DNA of 64,000 bases. Source: Bryobacterales bacterium F-183 (GTDB taxonomy: Bacteria; Acidobacteriota; Terriglobia; Bryobacterales; Bryobacteraceae). A program made the translations under genes and the position numbers. The stretch covers positions 744,001-808,000 of the forward strand of contig AP025252.1 in NCBI GenBank assembly GCA_016865505.2. Reading direction: 5' to 3'. The notes beneath the pieces were generated by a model that had not been told where the DNA came from, did no database searches, and saw nothing but the letters and a program-made list of their open reading frames with translations. Numbering within the stretch: position 1 is the stretch's first letter; each line of letters opens with the position of its first letter. Of the stretch, positions 25,442 through 34,901 are shown in pieces.

Positions 25442-25470
25442 AGTATAGCCGCTGTGCCTTTTCGATACAA
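25442..25470 (-). promoter_or_regulatory. Promoter of tRNA-Glu
   Basis: On the minus strand TTGTAT (25470-25465) and TATACT (25447-25442) are separated by exactly 17 bp, a good sigma-70 pair, with the predicted start within a few bases of the mature tRNA 5' end. The -35 box includes the first base of the start codon of the divergent FG-GAP gene. Confidence 0.65.
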
Positions 25471-26600
25471 TGGCCGCCATGCCGATTCCCGCCGTCGCCG
25501 CTGTCCTTCTCCTTTCCGCGACCCTCCCGGAAACCCGTTCCCCCGACATTCCCTTTGAAAAACACACCATCGACCTCGGCGCCAACGAAACCGCTGCCTG
25601 GGCCGACATCAACAATGACGGCCGCCTCGACCTCGTCTCCGGTGAAAACTGGTTTGAAGCTCCCACCTGGCGCAAACACCAGTTCCGTACCCTCCACTTC
25701 ACCAACAACTACATCGACGCCTTCAGCGACCTCCCGCTCGACGTCAACGGCGACGGCTTCATCGATATCGTCACCGTCTCCTGGTTCGGCAAAAAGCTCG
25801 CCTGGTGGAAGAATCCCGGCCGGACCAAGATGGCTTGGGTCGAAACTCCGGTCGAAACAACCTCCCCCATCGAATTCGCTCTCCTCGTCGACCTCAACAA
25901 CGACGGCAAAGCGCAGGAGGTTCTCCCCCAGTTCGGCGACGCCAAGCAACCGTTGGCCTGGTACGAAGTCAAAAACGGCACCCTCGTCAGACATCAGGTC
26001 AGTGACCGCAGCTACGGCCACGGCATCGGCGCCGGCGATGTCAACGGCGACGGCAAGAACGATGTCCTCACCCCCAAAGGCTGGTTTGAGGCGCCCGACT
26101 GGAAATACCACCCGGAATTCGAATTTAAGGAACACCTCAGCTTTATGCATGTCCGCGATTTAAACGGCGATGGCCGGCCCGATATTCTCACCGGCAACGC
26201 CCACGATTACGGCGTGTTTTGGCTGGAAAATCAGGGCGATGGCAAGTGGGCCAAACGCATGATCGACGACGCGTGGTCCCAACCGCATGCAATTTCCATG
26301 GTGGATTGGGAAAAATCCGGCGCTTTACAATTCCTCACCGGCAAGCGATTTATGGCCCACAACGGCAAGGACCCCGGCGAGCGCGAACCCCTCGGCATCT
26401 ATTGGTACGAACTCATCCAGCCCAAGGGTGGCAAACCGGAATGGGCCCGCCACATCATCGACTACGGCACCCGTACCGGCGCCGGAATGCAGATCGCCAT
26501 CGCCGACTACGACGGGGACGGCGACTTGGACTTCGCAGTAGGCGGAAAAAGTGGGGTATTCCTGTTCGAAAACGGGGGTAAAAAGCCGGGGAAACGCTAA
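25470..26600 (+). CDS. Exported FG-GAP/VCBS repeat protein
   Basis: 376 residues; an ATG three codons in (25479) is an alternative start. A short signal peptide (IPAVAAVLLLSATLP) precedes a seven-bladed beta-propeller-like array in which Ca-binding loops recur: DINNDGRLDL, DVNGDGFIDI, DLNNDGKAQEV, DVNGDGKNDV, DLNGDGRPDI and DYDGDGDLDF. Such propellers serve as carbohydrate- or protein-binding modules at the cell surface. No catalytic domain seen. Its 5' end lies in the tRNA-Glu promoter region. Confidence 0.88.
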   Translation: MAAMPIPAVAAVLLLSATLPETRSPDIPFEKHTIDLGANETAAWADINNDGRLDLVSGENWFEAPTWRKHQFRTLHFTNNYIDAFSDLPLDVNGDGFIDIVTVSWFGKKLAWWKNPGRTKMAWVETPVETTSPIEFALLVDLNNDGKAQEVLPQFGDAKQPLAWYEVKNGTLVRHQVSDRSYGHGIGAGDVNGDGKNDVLTPKGWFEAPDWKYHPEFEFKEHLSFMHVRDLNGDGRPDILTGNAHDYGVFWLENQGDGKWAKRMIDDAWSQPHAISMVDWEKSGALQFLTGKRFMAHNGKDPGEREPLGIYWYELIQPKGGKPEWARHIIDYGTRTGAGMQIAIADYDGDGDLDFAVGGKSGVFLFENGGKKPGKR

Positions 26601-26765
26601 CACCACCGCAATGTGGGTAGGTCCTAGTACTCCCGGTCTAGGCTGCCCGTACCCTTTTCTCCCCCATAGGTATGGATTTTCCCTAGCATTTTTAGACCGG
26701 ATGTACTATGCTCGTACTGTTGGAGGAGCGTAGGCTCCCATACCTTTAGGAGGAAGAAAGTAAAG

Positions 26766-27443
26766 ATGCGCGGTTTTTTGAAATTCGCTTGCTTGCTTGC
26801 TCTGCCAGTTGTCGCACCGGCCGTCACCATTAGCACGGGCGCCGCGAACTGGCAGGTGAGCCAGACGAGCCAGTCGTTCGCAGGTTATACGGGTCAGGCA
26901 GCAGGCGCCGGCTCGGCAGTCAACGGCCCGGCCCTTGGCGTTGTGGGCAACGCTGCGGTTTTGACCGGCACCATCCCCACTGCATTCGGTTGGGCGAATG
27001 CGTTCGGCGACGGTCAGTGGGTCGGCCAGTTGGCCACCGACGGCAATTTCCCGGCCCCGGCTGGAGCACAGCCCGGTACCTACACCTACACCCTGACCCT
27101 CAGCAACATTCTCGCTGGCGTGTTGAACTTCCAGTTCGCCACCGATAACGCTGTCACCTTCCGTGTCCTCTCGAACGGCTCCGAAGTTTACAACAGCGGC
27201 GTTCAGGTCGGCTTCGGTCTCGTGAGCCCGGCCGCTGTCAACTACAGCGCCGGCACCCTCGTCCTGGAAGCGGTCGTGCAGAACGGCTTCTCCAGCGGCG
27301 TGAACGTCCGTAACCCCAGCGGCTTGCTCGTCGTTGGCGCCACCACCGACAACCAGGTCCCCGGTATCCCGGAACCTTCCACCTACGCCATGCTTGGCCT
27401 CGGTGCGGCCGGTATGATCGTGGCCCGCATGCGCCGCAGCTAG
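26766..27443 (+). CDS. PEP-CTERM sorting-domain protein
   Basis: 225 residues: signal peptide (KFACLLALPVVAPAVT), a beta-sandwich-like body rich in G, S, T and N, and a C-terminal PEP-CTERM tail (IPEPSTYAMLGLGAAGMIVA followed by RMRRS) recognised and cleaved by exosortase. So it is probably exported to the outer surface or extracellular matrix. Ribosome site TAGGAGGA lies at 26747-26754, and a second purine-rich run at 26721-26727. The 165-base upstream gap contains no gene. An intrinsic terminator follows. Confidence 0.9.
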   Translation: MRGFLKFACLLALPVVAPAVTISTGAANWQVSQTSQSFAGYTGQAAGAGSAVNGPALGVVGNAAVLTGTIPTAFGWANAFGDGQWVGQLATDGNFPAPAGAQPGTYTYTLTLSNILAGVLNFQFATDNAVTFRVLSNGSEVYNSGVQVGFGLVSPAAVNYSAGTLVLEAVVQNGFSSGVNVRNPSGLLVVGATTDNQVPGIPEPSTYAMLGLGAAGMIVARMRRS

Positions 27444-27476
27444 TCATACCAAAAGATTCATAACGAATCACCTCGC

Positions 27477-27513
27477 AAAGCCTGTCCCTCCGGGGGCAGG
27501 CTTTTGTGTTTTT
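27477..27513 (+). terminator. Rho-independent terminator of the PEP-CTERM gene
   Basis: 12-bp stem (27477-27488 with 27493-27504, one G-U pair), 4-nt loop, then T-rich sequence to 27513. It follows the PEP-CTERM stop by 33 nt. Confidence 0.85.
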
Positions 27514-27577
27514 CCTCTCATTATTAGTGCGATCAACTTAAGCTGCCCCACTCTATCGCCACCGATAGACAAAGCAG

Positions 27578-29944
27578 ATGATCCGCGTAGTACGTTTCTT
27601 CCGCTGGGTCCTGTTCTTTGAAGGATGGGTACTCTTGATGGCGCCGGCTACCGTATTGCGGTGGCTCTCCATGGTCGAGGCGTACCTTCCGGAGCCCGGG
27701 CAAAAGCTGCTCAACGGCACCCCCGTCAATTGGATCACCACAAGCTGCTGGGCCATTGGATGCCTCTGCCTCGCTACCTTTTGGGGCGTCGGACAGCAGC
27801 ACCGCTGGATCCGCTTCACCGGACTTCTGATCGCTCTCTTCAACCTCTTCGTATTCCCGCCGTTGGGCCTCACCGGCCTGGTCACTATGCGTCGCTTTGC
27901 GCGCTACAGCGCCCCCGGCGACATCGACCGCGAATCCCCTTCCGAAGAAACCACCTTCGTCCAGATCGGCCGTACCACGCTCATCGCGATCCTCCTGATC
28001 GCCGGGTACCGCTGGATGGACAGCTACGCGGACCAACTGGGCATCGGAGGCATGAAGTTCACCTTCGGCACCCTGATCTTTATCCTCTGCGGCCAGGTGC
28101 TCGTCGCCTTCGTACACGAACTCGGCCATGCCCTTGCGGCCCGTGCTCTCGGCTTCCGCTTCCCGGTCTTCCGAGTCGGCCCTCTTTCCTGGAGTGACGG
28201 CCAGCTCCACGTGCACCTCCGCCGCCTCTTCGCGCACGATTCGTACCTCGCGGGCATCCCCGGCAGCACCATCAACACCCGCTGGGATCTCATAGCCACC
28301 GCCGCCGCCGGACCCTTCCTTTCCTTACTGCTGTCGATGGCGCTCTTCCTCGGCATGCTGCAATCGGCTTCCACCGGCGACGCCAACAGTTTTGAAGGCC
28401 GTGTCCTCGGTATCCTCGCCCTGCTCTTTGCCCTGGATTTTTCGATGAATATGCTCCCGCTCGGCTACTCCGACGCCCGCATCCTCGTCGACCTTTTGTC
28501 CAACAACCGCCGAGGCCGCAACATGGTACGTTCGCTGCAGAACGCCGCCCCGGCGCCTCCCACGCGCATCGCGCAAGCCCGAGCCACGTCCGCTACCCCG
28601 CGCGCCGGCGCCCTGCTGGACCCCGTATCCCAGCAGCGCGAACTCGTCAACGAACTCGTCCATCGCGGCGTAGTTGGTGGACTCCCGCTCGCCACCGCCA
28701 CCCAGGAACTCGGCATCGTGGAACTTCTCGCCGGCAACTCCGGCGCCGCCAAAGAACACCTGGAACGCAGCCTCGAACTGCTATCGTCGTTCCCCTCGCA
28801 CCAAAGCACCGGCAGATCCTGGCTCTGGCTCGAAAAGCTCCACCGCCTCAAGCAGAACGGCGTACATTCGCATTACGCCTATGGCCGCGCCGTCGCCGAT
28901 TGGGAAGCGGAAAAGCAGTCCGCGCGCAAGTCGGAGGATGTCGCACAGGCTCGCGTCGCCCTCGCTCTTCTGCACTTGGGACAAGGCGAGCTCGGCTCCG
29001 CCGTCGAAGAACTCGAACAAGCCGAACCTTACCTCCCGCGCGAGACCGCCAATCCGATCCTCAACGGGCTGTACCATCAGGCCATGGCCATCGCCGGCTT
29101 CCGTATGCGCTGGCTTGGCAAGTCCCGCCAGCACGCCTGGAACGCCTTTCGCGCCTTCACCGAATCCTCTCCGGACCCCGCCCATCGCGGTCGCGGCCTC
29201 CTGCACGCCGGGGACCTTGCGCGCGACCTTTGGCTCACCGGCCAGGGCGCGCTAGCCTGCGAGTTTCTGGAAACCGTCGCCTGCGAATTCGCTGCCGTAG
29301 GCGCGGAAAGCCCGGTCACACACCTGACGATGCTGCGAGCGGAAATCCTCGCCAAAACCGGCTATGTCCAGGAAGCGCTCGCCGAACTGGACACCATCGC
29401 CGCAGCAGACGCCATCCAGGAACGCCGCATTGCCGAGATCCTCGGCTGGGCCTCGCTCAGCGCCGAAGAACCGGGCAAAGCCGCCACGTACTTTGAGATC
29501 GCCTCCGACACTCTCGACGAACGCGAACGCGCGCGCCTGATGGTGGCCGCCTCCCGCGCGCTATTGCAGGCCGGCGACGAACCCCGTGCCGTATCCGCCG
29601 CCCGTGCCGCCTGCAATGTCCTTGTCGATGAAGAACATGGCGAGGCCGGAGTCGCACTGCTCCTGCTCGCCGCCCAGACGTACCGTCATGAGCCGGACCT
29701 TGTCGACACCCATCCCTTCTTTGTGGAAGGCCGCCGCATCGTACACACGGCGCGCTTCCAACCATCCACCGACAAGTACCTTGCCCTGAACGATCTCAAG
29801 GCGCTCTACGAAGGCCTCAACCGTCCGGTAGAACTCGCCGAGATTCACGAGGAGATCCGGAACGTCAGCCAGCAAATGAGCTGGCAACCCCATTCCACGC
29901 TCTCCGACGCCGACATACCGGATTTGGAAAAGACACTTGAGTAG
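27578..29944 (+). CDS. M50-type intramembrane metalloprotease fused to TPR region
   Basis: 788 residues. The first 320 hold about seven membrane helices with the metalloprotease motif FVHELGHALAAR (HExxH, about residue 180) and the second zinc-ligand region DFSMNMLPLGYSDARIL, where the family's conserved DG is DA. Residues 350-760 are a soluble helical region with several TPR pairs (AKEHLERSLELLSSF, then ELGSAVEELEQAEPYL). Site-2-type proteases cut membrane-embedded substrates such as anti-sigma factors; the TPR part probably binds partners. Substrate and site-2 pathway unknown. The gene is followed, 50 nt on, by a DinB gene. Confidence 0.9.
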   Translation: MIRVVRFFRWVLFFEGWVLLMAPATVLRWLSMVEAYLPEPGQKLLNGTPVNWITTSCWAIGCLCLATFWGVGQQHRWIRFTGLLIALFNLFVFPPLGLTGLVTMRRFARYSAPGDIDRESPSEETTFVQIGRTTLIAILLIAGYRWMDSYADQLGIGGMKFTFGTLIFILCGQVLVAFVHELGHALAARALGFRFPVFRVGPLSWSDGQLHVHLRRLFAHDSYLAGIPGSTINTRWDLIATAAAGPFLSLLLSMALFLGMLQSASTGDANSFEGRVLGILALLFALDFSMNMLPLGYSDARILVDLLSNNRRGRNMVRSLQNAAPAPPTRIAQARATSATPRAGALLDPVSQQRELVNELVHRGVVGGLPLATATQELGIVELLAGNSGAAKEHLERSLELLSSFPSHQSTGRSWLWLEKLHRLKQNGVHSHYAYGRAVADWEAEKQSARKSEDVAQARVALALLHLGQGELGSAVEELEQAEPYLPRETANPILNGLYHQAMAIAGFRMRWLGKSRQHAWNAFRAFTESSPDPAHRGRGLLHAGDLARDLWLTGQGALACEFLETVACEFAAVGAESPVTHLTMLRAEILAKTGYVQEALAELDTIAAADAIQERRIAEILGWASLSAEEPGKAATYFEIASDTLDERERARLMVAASRALLQAGDEPRAVSAARAACNVLVDEEHGEAGVALLLLAAQTYRHEPDLVDTHPFFVEGRRIVHTARFQPSTDKYLALNDLKALYEGLNRPVELAEIHEEIRNVSQQMSWQPHSTLSDADIPDLEKTLE

Positions 29945-29994
29945 CTGGCGAAACGAAGTATGCTACAGGTGGATCGGAGCAAATAACCACCACC

Positions 29995-30501
29995 ATGATG
30001 CAACAGGCACTTCTTGCTGAGTTCGACCACGAAGCCGCGACCACTGCCAAGGTTCTCGCCAACATCCCCGCCGATCAATTCTCCTGGCGCCCCCACGAAA
30101 AGTCGTTCACCATGGGTGGCCTCGCCAATCACATCGTAGATCTCTACACCTGGGCCGTCGCCACGATCGATGGCGACAAGTTCGACATGAAGCTCGACGG
30201 TGCCAATTTCGCTACCAGCAAGGCCACCACGGTGGAAGAACTCCTCGCCAACCTGGAAGCCAATCGCGTCAAAGCCCGCGCCTCCATTGAAGCCTTGAAG
30301 GTGGAAACACTCGGCAACCCCTGGTCGCTCGCCAATGGCGGACACGTCATCTTCACCCAGCCCAAAGGCGCCGTACTGCGCGGCATGGTCTTCAACCACC
30401 TCGTTCACCATCGCGGACAGCTGAGCGTTTACCTTCGTCTCACCGGTGCCCCCGTCCCCTCGATCTACGGACCCAGCGCGGACGACAAAGGCGGCATGTA
30501 A
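29995..30501 (+). CDS. DinB-family protein
   Basis: 168-residue four-helix-bundle metal-dependent hydrolase of the DinB/YfiT type. The three-histidine metal site is visible: a helix GGLANHIVDLYTW (about residues 40-52) and NHLVHHRGQLSVYLRL (about 127-142) with the paired histidines. The family includes thiol transferases and uncharacterised damage- or stress-linked proteins; the substrate is unknown. ATG at 29995. It may be co-transcribed with the M50/TPR gene upstream. Confidence 0.9.
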   Translation: MMQQALLAEFDHEAATTAKVLANIPADQFSWRPHEKSFTMGGLANHIVDLYTWAVATIDGDKFDMKLDGANFATSKATTVEELLANLEANRVKARASIEALKVETLGNPWSLANGGHVIFTQPKGAVLRGMVFNHLVHHRGQLSVYLRLTGAPVPSIYGPSADDKGGM

Positions 30502-30514
30502 CCTGCCCGCTGGT

Positions 30515-33289
30515 ATGTCCGATAACCTCTTCCGGCTTTTGTTTGAGAACCTCCCAGGCCGCATCGTCGTGGTGCGGCCCGAAGGTCCCGGCTATCCCGT
30601 CGTCGCGGTGTCCGACCATTACCTCGCCACCGTACACAAAACCCGTGAAGAGCTTGTCGGCTACGGCCTGTTCGATGTCTTTCCCGATGGCCCGGACGAG
30701 TTCCGCCGCCAGACCATACGGCGTCTCCGCGAGTCTTTTGAAAAGATAATCGCCACCCGCCAAACCGATCGGCTCTCGTCCACCCAGCGCTACGACCTCG
30801 ACCCCGAACAGGAACGGCACTGGTCGCTGGTCAGCAAGCCGGTGCTCCACCCCGAGACTGGCCAAGTGCAGTACATCGTGCATGAAGTCGAAGATGTCAC
30901 CGCGCAGGTCATTGCCGAACGCCGCCGCCTCGAAAGCGAAGCCGACCTCCGCCACACGGTCGATCTCAACACCCAGATCCCCTGGACCGCCAACCCCGAT
31001 GGCAAGGTCCTCGACTTCAGTCCCAAGTGGCTGCAACTCACCGGCCTGACCCGCGAACAGGCCCTCGGCGACGGTTGGGTCTCCGTACCTCACCCAGACG
31101 ATCGTCCGATGATGCTCAAGTCCTGGACCCACGCCATCCAAACCGGTGAGCCCTACGACGTCGAGCATCGCGTCCGCAAAGCGGACGGGTCTTACGTCTG
31201 GATGCACACGCGCGCCTACCCGCGCCGCGACGAGCAGGGCAACATCGTTCGCTGGTACGGCACCACAGAGGACATCGACGCCCGCGCCTCCGGCGAGCGC
31301 CGAAACGCCTTTCTTGTCCAGTTGGACGATGCGCTACGTCCCTTGCAGCGGCCTTTGGACGTCACGGAAACCGTCGCCCGCATGTTGGCCGAACATCTGG
31401 GCGTCACCCGCTGCGCCTACTCGGACGTCGAACCCGACGAACGCAACTTCCGTGTCTTGGACGAATGGAAGCGCGAAGGCACATCCGTTATGGGCCGCTA
31501 CCAGTTTGACGACTTCGGCGACGGCTGCCTCCGCGACATGGAGGCCGGCAAGCCCTGGGTGGTCGAGGACTCGGAAACCGACCCTCGTACGCAAGGGGTG
31601 CTCGCGAATTACCGGCTACTGGAAATCCGCGCCGTCATCGGCATCCCGGTGCGCCGCCGCGGCGTGATCGTAGCCGGCCTGGCTGTGCACAACAACACAC
31701 CTCGCCATTGGCAAAAAGGCGAAGTGGAAGTGGTACAGCAAGTCGCCTCGCGATGCTGGGAAACGCTCGAACGCGCCCGCGTCACCGCCGCGATGCTCGA
31801 ACGCGAAGAGCGCTTCCGCTTCCTCGCCGAAAGCATCCCGCAAATGGTTTGGACTGCCGATGCCAGCGGCCAAACCGACTATGTGAACGAACAGTTTCTG
31901 CGCTATTTCGCCGTACAGACCCAGCAGGTGCTCGGCGATGGTTGGCTGCAAGGGGTACATCCGGACGATCGCCAGGAACTCATGTCGCGTTGGCTCCGCA
32001 GCGTCAGAACAGGCGAGGATTACGAAGTGGAATGCCGTATGCTTCGCGCCAGCGACCAATCCTGGCGCTGGCAACTGGTGCGCGGCAAGGCCATGCGCGA
32101 CGCCCAAGGCAAAGTCACCCAGTGGTTCGGCACCTGTACCGACTTTGAAGACCTCAAGCAGAGCAAAAGTGCCCTTGAGGCGAGCGAAGAGCGGCTGCAA
32201 TCCGTATTTCAGCAGGCACCGGTCGCTATTCTGGTGCTACGCGGTCCGGACTACATCGTCGAACTGGCCAACCCGCACTATGAGGCGCTGTTTGGTGGGC
32301 GCCCGTTCCTTGGCAGACCCTTTCAGGAAGTCGTCCCCGAACTCGACGCCGCCACCTGGAAGATCATGCGCGGCGTCGTCGAAACCGGCAAGCCCTATCA
32401 CGCCACCGAAGCGCGCATCGTCTACGACTTCAACCAGGATGGCGAAGTCGAGGACCACTGGTTCAACGTCGCCTACAACCCCCTTCGCGACAGCAACGGC
32501 ACCGTCTCGGGCTTCATCGCGGTGCTGACCGAAGTCACTGCGCAAGTACAGGCCCGGCGCGAACTCGAACGCATGAATCGCGAACTCGAAAGCTTCGCCT
32601 ACGTCGCCAGCCACGACCTGCAGGAACCCCTCCGCATGGTCAACATCTATTCGGAACTCCTCGTCCGTCACTATGGGCAAACCACCGACGAGCGTTCCCG
32701 CAAGTTCCGCGAATTCATTCAGGAAGGCGTCATGCGCATGGAAGCGCTGATTCGAGACCTTCTCAGCTACTCCAAGTCCGTACAGGAACTCGAAGCACCC
32801 TCCGTGAGTACGGATCTGCAGGCCGTGCTGCTCGACGCACAAGCCTCGTTGCAGTCGCGCATCGAAGAAGCCCGAGCCTCCATCATTCTGGAAAGTGGGG
32901 ACCGTCTGCCCGCCGTCCGCGGCGACGCCTCGCAGCTATCGCAGGTGCTGCAGAACATCCTTTCGAACGCCCTCAAGTACAGCAAGAAGGACGTCGCGCC
33001 GGAAATCCGCATCCGCTGGCGCCGCCTTCCCGAACAGCCCACGCACTGGTGGATCTCCTTCGCCGACAACGGCATCGGCTTTGAACAGGAATACGCCAAG
33101 CGCATCTTCGGTCTGTTCAAGCGCCTGCACAAAGATCAGTACCCGGGCACCGGCTTAGGTCTCGCCATTTGCCAGCGCATCTTGGAGCGCCACGGCGGCT
33201 GCATCTGGGCAGAAGGCGTACTGGGAGAGGGCGCGGTGTTCCACTTCACCCTTCCGGCTGCAGAGGCTCTGCCGGCTGCCGTTTCTTAA
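30515..33289 (+). CDS. Multi-PAS/GAF sensor histidine kinase (soluble)
   Basis: 924 residues from the ATG at 30515; no membrane helix is seen. Domains in order: PAS (about 5-120), PAS with PAC (135-255; TANPDGKVLDF and HPDD), GAF (270-420), PAS (430-550; a second HPDD), PAS (555-670) and a HisKA/ATPase core. The HisKA box FAYVASHDLQEPLRMVN puts the phosphorylated histidine near 699; the ATPase core includes NILSNALKYS, DNGIGFEQE and [12 protein letters not shown]. This resembles light/oxygen- or phytochrome-like kinases. No response regulator is next to it. The 3' end overlaps 44 nt of the opposite-strand small gene. Confidence 0.92.
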   Translation: MSDNLFRLLFENLPGRIVVVRPEGPGYPVVAVSDHYLATVHKTREELVGYGLFDVFPDGPDEFRRQTIRRLRESFEKIIATRQTDRLSSTQRYDLDPEQERHWSLVSKPVLHPETGQVQYIVHEVEDVTAQVIAERRRLESEADLRHTVDLNTQIPWTANPDGKVLDFSPKWLQLTGLTREQALGDGWVSVPHPDDRPMMLKSWTHAIQTGEPYDVEHRVRKADGSYVWMHTRAYPRRDEQGNIVRWYGTTEDIDARASGERRNAFLVQLDDALRPLQRPLDVTETVARMLAEHLGVTRCAYSDVEPDERNFRVLDEWKREGTSVMGRYQFDDFGDGCLRDMEAGKPWVVEDSETDPRTQGVLANYRLLEIRAVIGIPVRRRGVIVAGLAVHNNTPRHWQKGEVEVVQQVASRCWETLERARVTAAMLEREERFRFLAESIPQMVWTADASGQTDYVNEQFLRYFAVQTQQVLGDGWLQGVHPDDRQELMSRWLRSVRTGEDYEVECRMLRASDQSWRWQLVRGKAMRDAQGKVTQWFGTCTDFEDLKQSKSALEASEERLQSVFQQAPVAILVLRGPDYIVELANPHYEALFGGRPFLGRPFQEVVPELDAATWKIMRGVVETGKPYHATEARIVYDFNQDGEVEDHWFNVAYNPLRDSNGTVSGFIAVLTEVTAQVQARRELERMNRELESFAYVASHDLQEPLRMVNIYSELLVRHYGQTTDERSRKFREFIQEGVMRMEALIRDLLSYSKSVQELEAPSVSTDLQAVLLDAQASLQSRIEEARASIILESGDRLPAVRGDASQLSQVLQNILSNALKYSKKDVAPEIRIRWRRLPEQPTHWWISFADNGIGFEQEYAKRIFGLFKRLHKDQYPGTGLGLAICQRILERHGGCIWAEGVLGEGAVFHFTLPAAEALPAAVS

Positions 33290-33527
33290 GGTCTTCCATC
33301 ACCGCGGACACCAACTCCTTGGCATCATTCAGGCACTTTTGGATGATCTGGATATCCATCGCCGGTTTGCCCGGCTGACGCGCGCTCTGGCAGTACACCC
33401 CGTGCTGCCCGGTCATCACCAGCGCATCGGTCAGAAGGTCCAGGGTCACGGCAAGCCGCCCACGGTCGTCCCCCATCATGAACTGATAGTTGTCCAGGTC
33501 CTGCTTGCGATCTTTGTAGACGGACAT
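33246..33527 (-). CDS. Small helical protein of unknown function
   Basis: 93 residues from the ATG at 33527 (MSVYKDRKQ). Two long helices are likely: YQFMMGDDRGRLAVTLDLLT and, near the C terminus, IIQKCLNDAKELVSAVMEDL, with a Q/P/E tail. It is divergent with the amidohydrolase at 33581 and its 3' end overlaps the kinase gene end by 44 nt. I recognise no family; the arrangement and coherent helices suggest it is real. Confidence 0.55.
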   Translation of the reverse strand: MSVYKDRKQDLDNYQFMMGDDRGRLAVTLDLLTDALVMTGQHGVYCQSARQPGKPAMDIQIIQKCLNDAKELVSAVMEDLKKRQPAEPLQPEG

Positions 33528-33580
33528 ACGCTTTGTTGGTAACACGGTATCCCGCTAACGGGTACACTTGTTTTCGAACT

Positions 33581-34861
33581 ATGCGGACCATGTGCCTGAT
33601 TGTGTTGTTGTTGAGCGTCCTACCCGGACTCGCCAACGCCCAAAGAGTTGCCGTACGCGCAGGCAAACTGCTCGACGTAAAGTCCGGCCAGCTACTGGAA
33701 GATCGGGTCGTGTTCATCGAAAACGGCGACATCACAGCGGTCACGCCCTTCAGCCAGTACAAAGCGGAACCCGGTGTCCAGATGATCGACCTCGGCCGTA
33801 ACAAGACCCTGCTGCCCGGCCTCATCGATTCCCACGTTCACGTAACATTCGCCTCCAACGGCACCACCACCGGATGGATGCTGACCTCGCCGTCCCGCGC
33901 CGCCCTGCAAGGCGCCCGCAACGCTCGGACCTTGCTGGAAGCCGGCTTCACCACCGTCCGCAACGTCGGCGCCATCCAGTATTCCGACGTCGCCCTGCGT
34001 GACGCCATCGACGCCGGCGACGTTCCCGGCCCGCGCATGCTCACCGCCGCCAACTCCATCTGCATCACCGGCGGCCATTGCGACTTCTCTACCGCGCTCC
34101 CGCCGGAAATGAAGGTGGAAGGCGATGGCGCCGCCGACGGTCCCGTCAGCATGGAGCAAAAGGTACGCGAACAGATCAAGTACGGCGCGGACCTCATCAA
34201 GATCACCGCTACCGGGGGCGTCATGTCCGCCCGCACCGATCCGCGCTTCCCCCACATGACCTTGGAAGAGATCCAGGCGGTGGTCAAAACTGCGCACGGC
34301 TTAGGTCGCAAGGTCGCCGCCCACGCCCACGCTGCCGAAGGCGTCAAGCGCAGCGTAGAAGCGGGCGTGGATTCCATCGAGCACGGCCACATGATGGACG
34401 ACGCGGCCATCGCCCTGATGAAGGCCAAAGGCACGTACCTCGTGCCCACCGTGTACCTCTGCGAGTACAACATCGCAAACCTGGCGCAGTCGCCCATGCC
34501 CGAGTTCAACAAGCGCAAGATGAAGCTGGTGTGCGACGTCGGCGTGGACAACGCACGCAAAGCGATCCAGGCGGGAGTGAAGATCGCCTTCGGTACGGAC
34601 ACCCCGGTGTTCCCCCATGGCATGAACGCCCGTGAGTTCGCCACCCTGGTCCGTTTAGGCATGACACCGCTCGCCGCCATCCGCTCCGCCACCCTCAACG
34701 CCGCGGACCTCTTGGGGACGTCAGATAAAATGGGGGCAATCGAGGTGGGCAAGTACGCCGACCTGGTAGCGGTGGACGGCAACCCGCTTGAAAACATCAA
34801 GTTATTGGAAGACGTGAAGTTTGTGATGAAGGGCGGCGCCGTGATCCGCCACAGCAACTGA
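33581..34861 (+). CDS. Exported amidohydrolase (Xaa-Pro dipeptidase-like subgroup)
   Basis: 426 residues from the ATG at 33581, which gives a signal peptide (MCLIVLLLSVLPGLANAQR). TIM-barrel amidohydrolase: N-terminal RAGKLLDVKSG, metal-binding IDSHVHVTF, lysine in LIKITATGG, VAAHAHAAEGVKRSVEAGVD, SIEHGHMMD and the C-terminal GTDTPVFPHG with the catalytic aspartate. The subgroup includes prolidase-like dipeptide hydrolases. Exported peptide catabolism fits several similar genes in this window. A 157-residue hypothetical follows 40 nt later. Confidence 0.92.
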   Translation: MRTMCLIVLLLSVLPGLANAQRVAVRAGKLLDVKSGQLLEDRVVFIENGDITAVTPFSQYKAEPGVQMIDLGRNKTLLPGLIDSHVHVTFASNGTTTGWMLTSPSRAALQGARNARTLLEAGFTTVRNVGAIQYSDVALRDAIDAGDVPGPRMLTAANSICITGGHCDFSTALPPEMKVEGDGAADGPVSMEQKVREQIKYGADLIKITATGGVMSARTDPRFPHMTLEEIQAVVKTAHGLGRKVAAHAHAAEGVKRSVEAGVDSIEHGHMMDDAAIALMKAKGTYLVPTVYLCEYNIANLAQSPMPEFNKRKMKLVCDVGVDNARKAIQAGVKIAFGTDTPVFPHGMNAREFATLVRLGMTPLAAIRSATLNAADLLGTSDKMGAIEVGKYADLVAVDGNPLENIKLLEDVKFVMKGGAVIRHSN

Positions 34862-34901
34862 AACCGTAAGGCACGTTGACGACATCCATAGGGTGAGGAT
34901 C

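Noticed and set aside
33838-34857. Minus-strand frame of 339 codons opposite the amidohydrolase
   Set aside because: Antisense shadow with no coherent domain.
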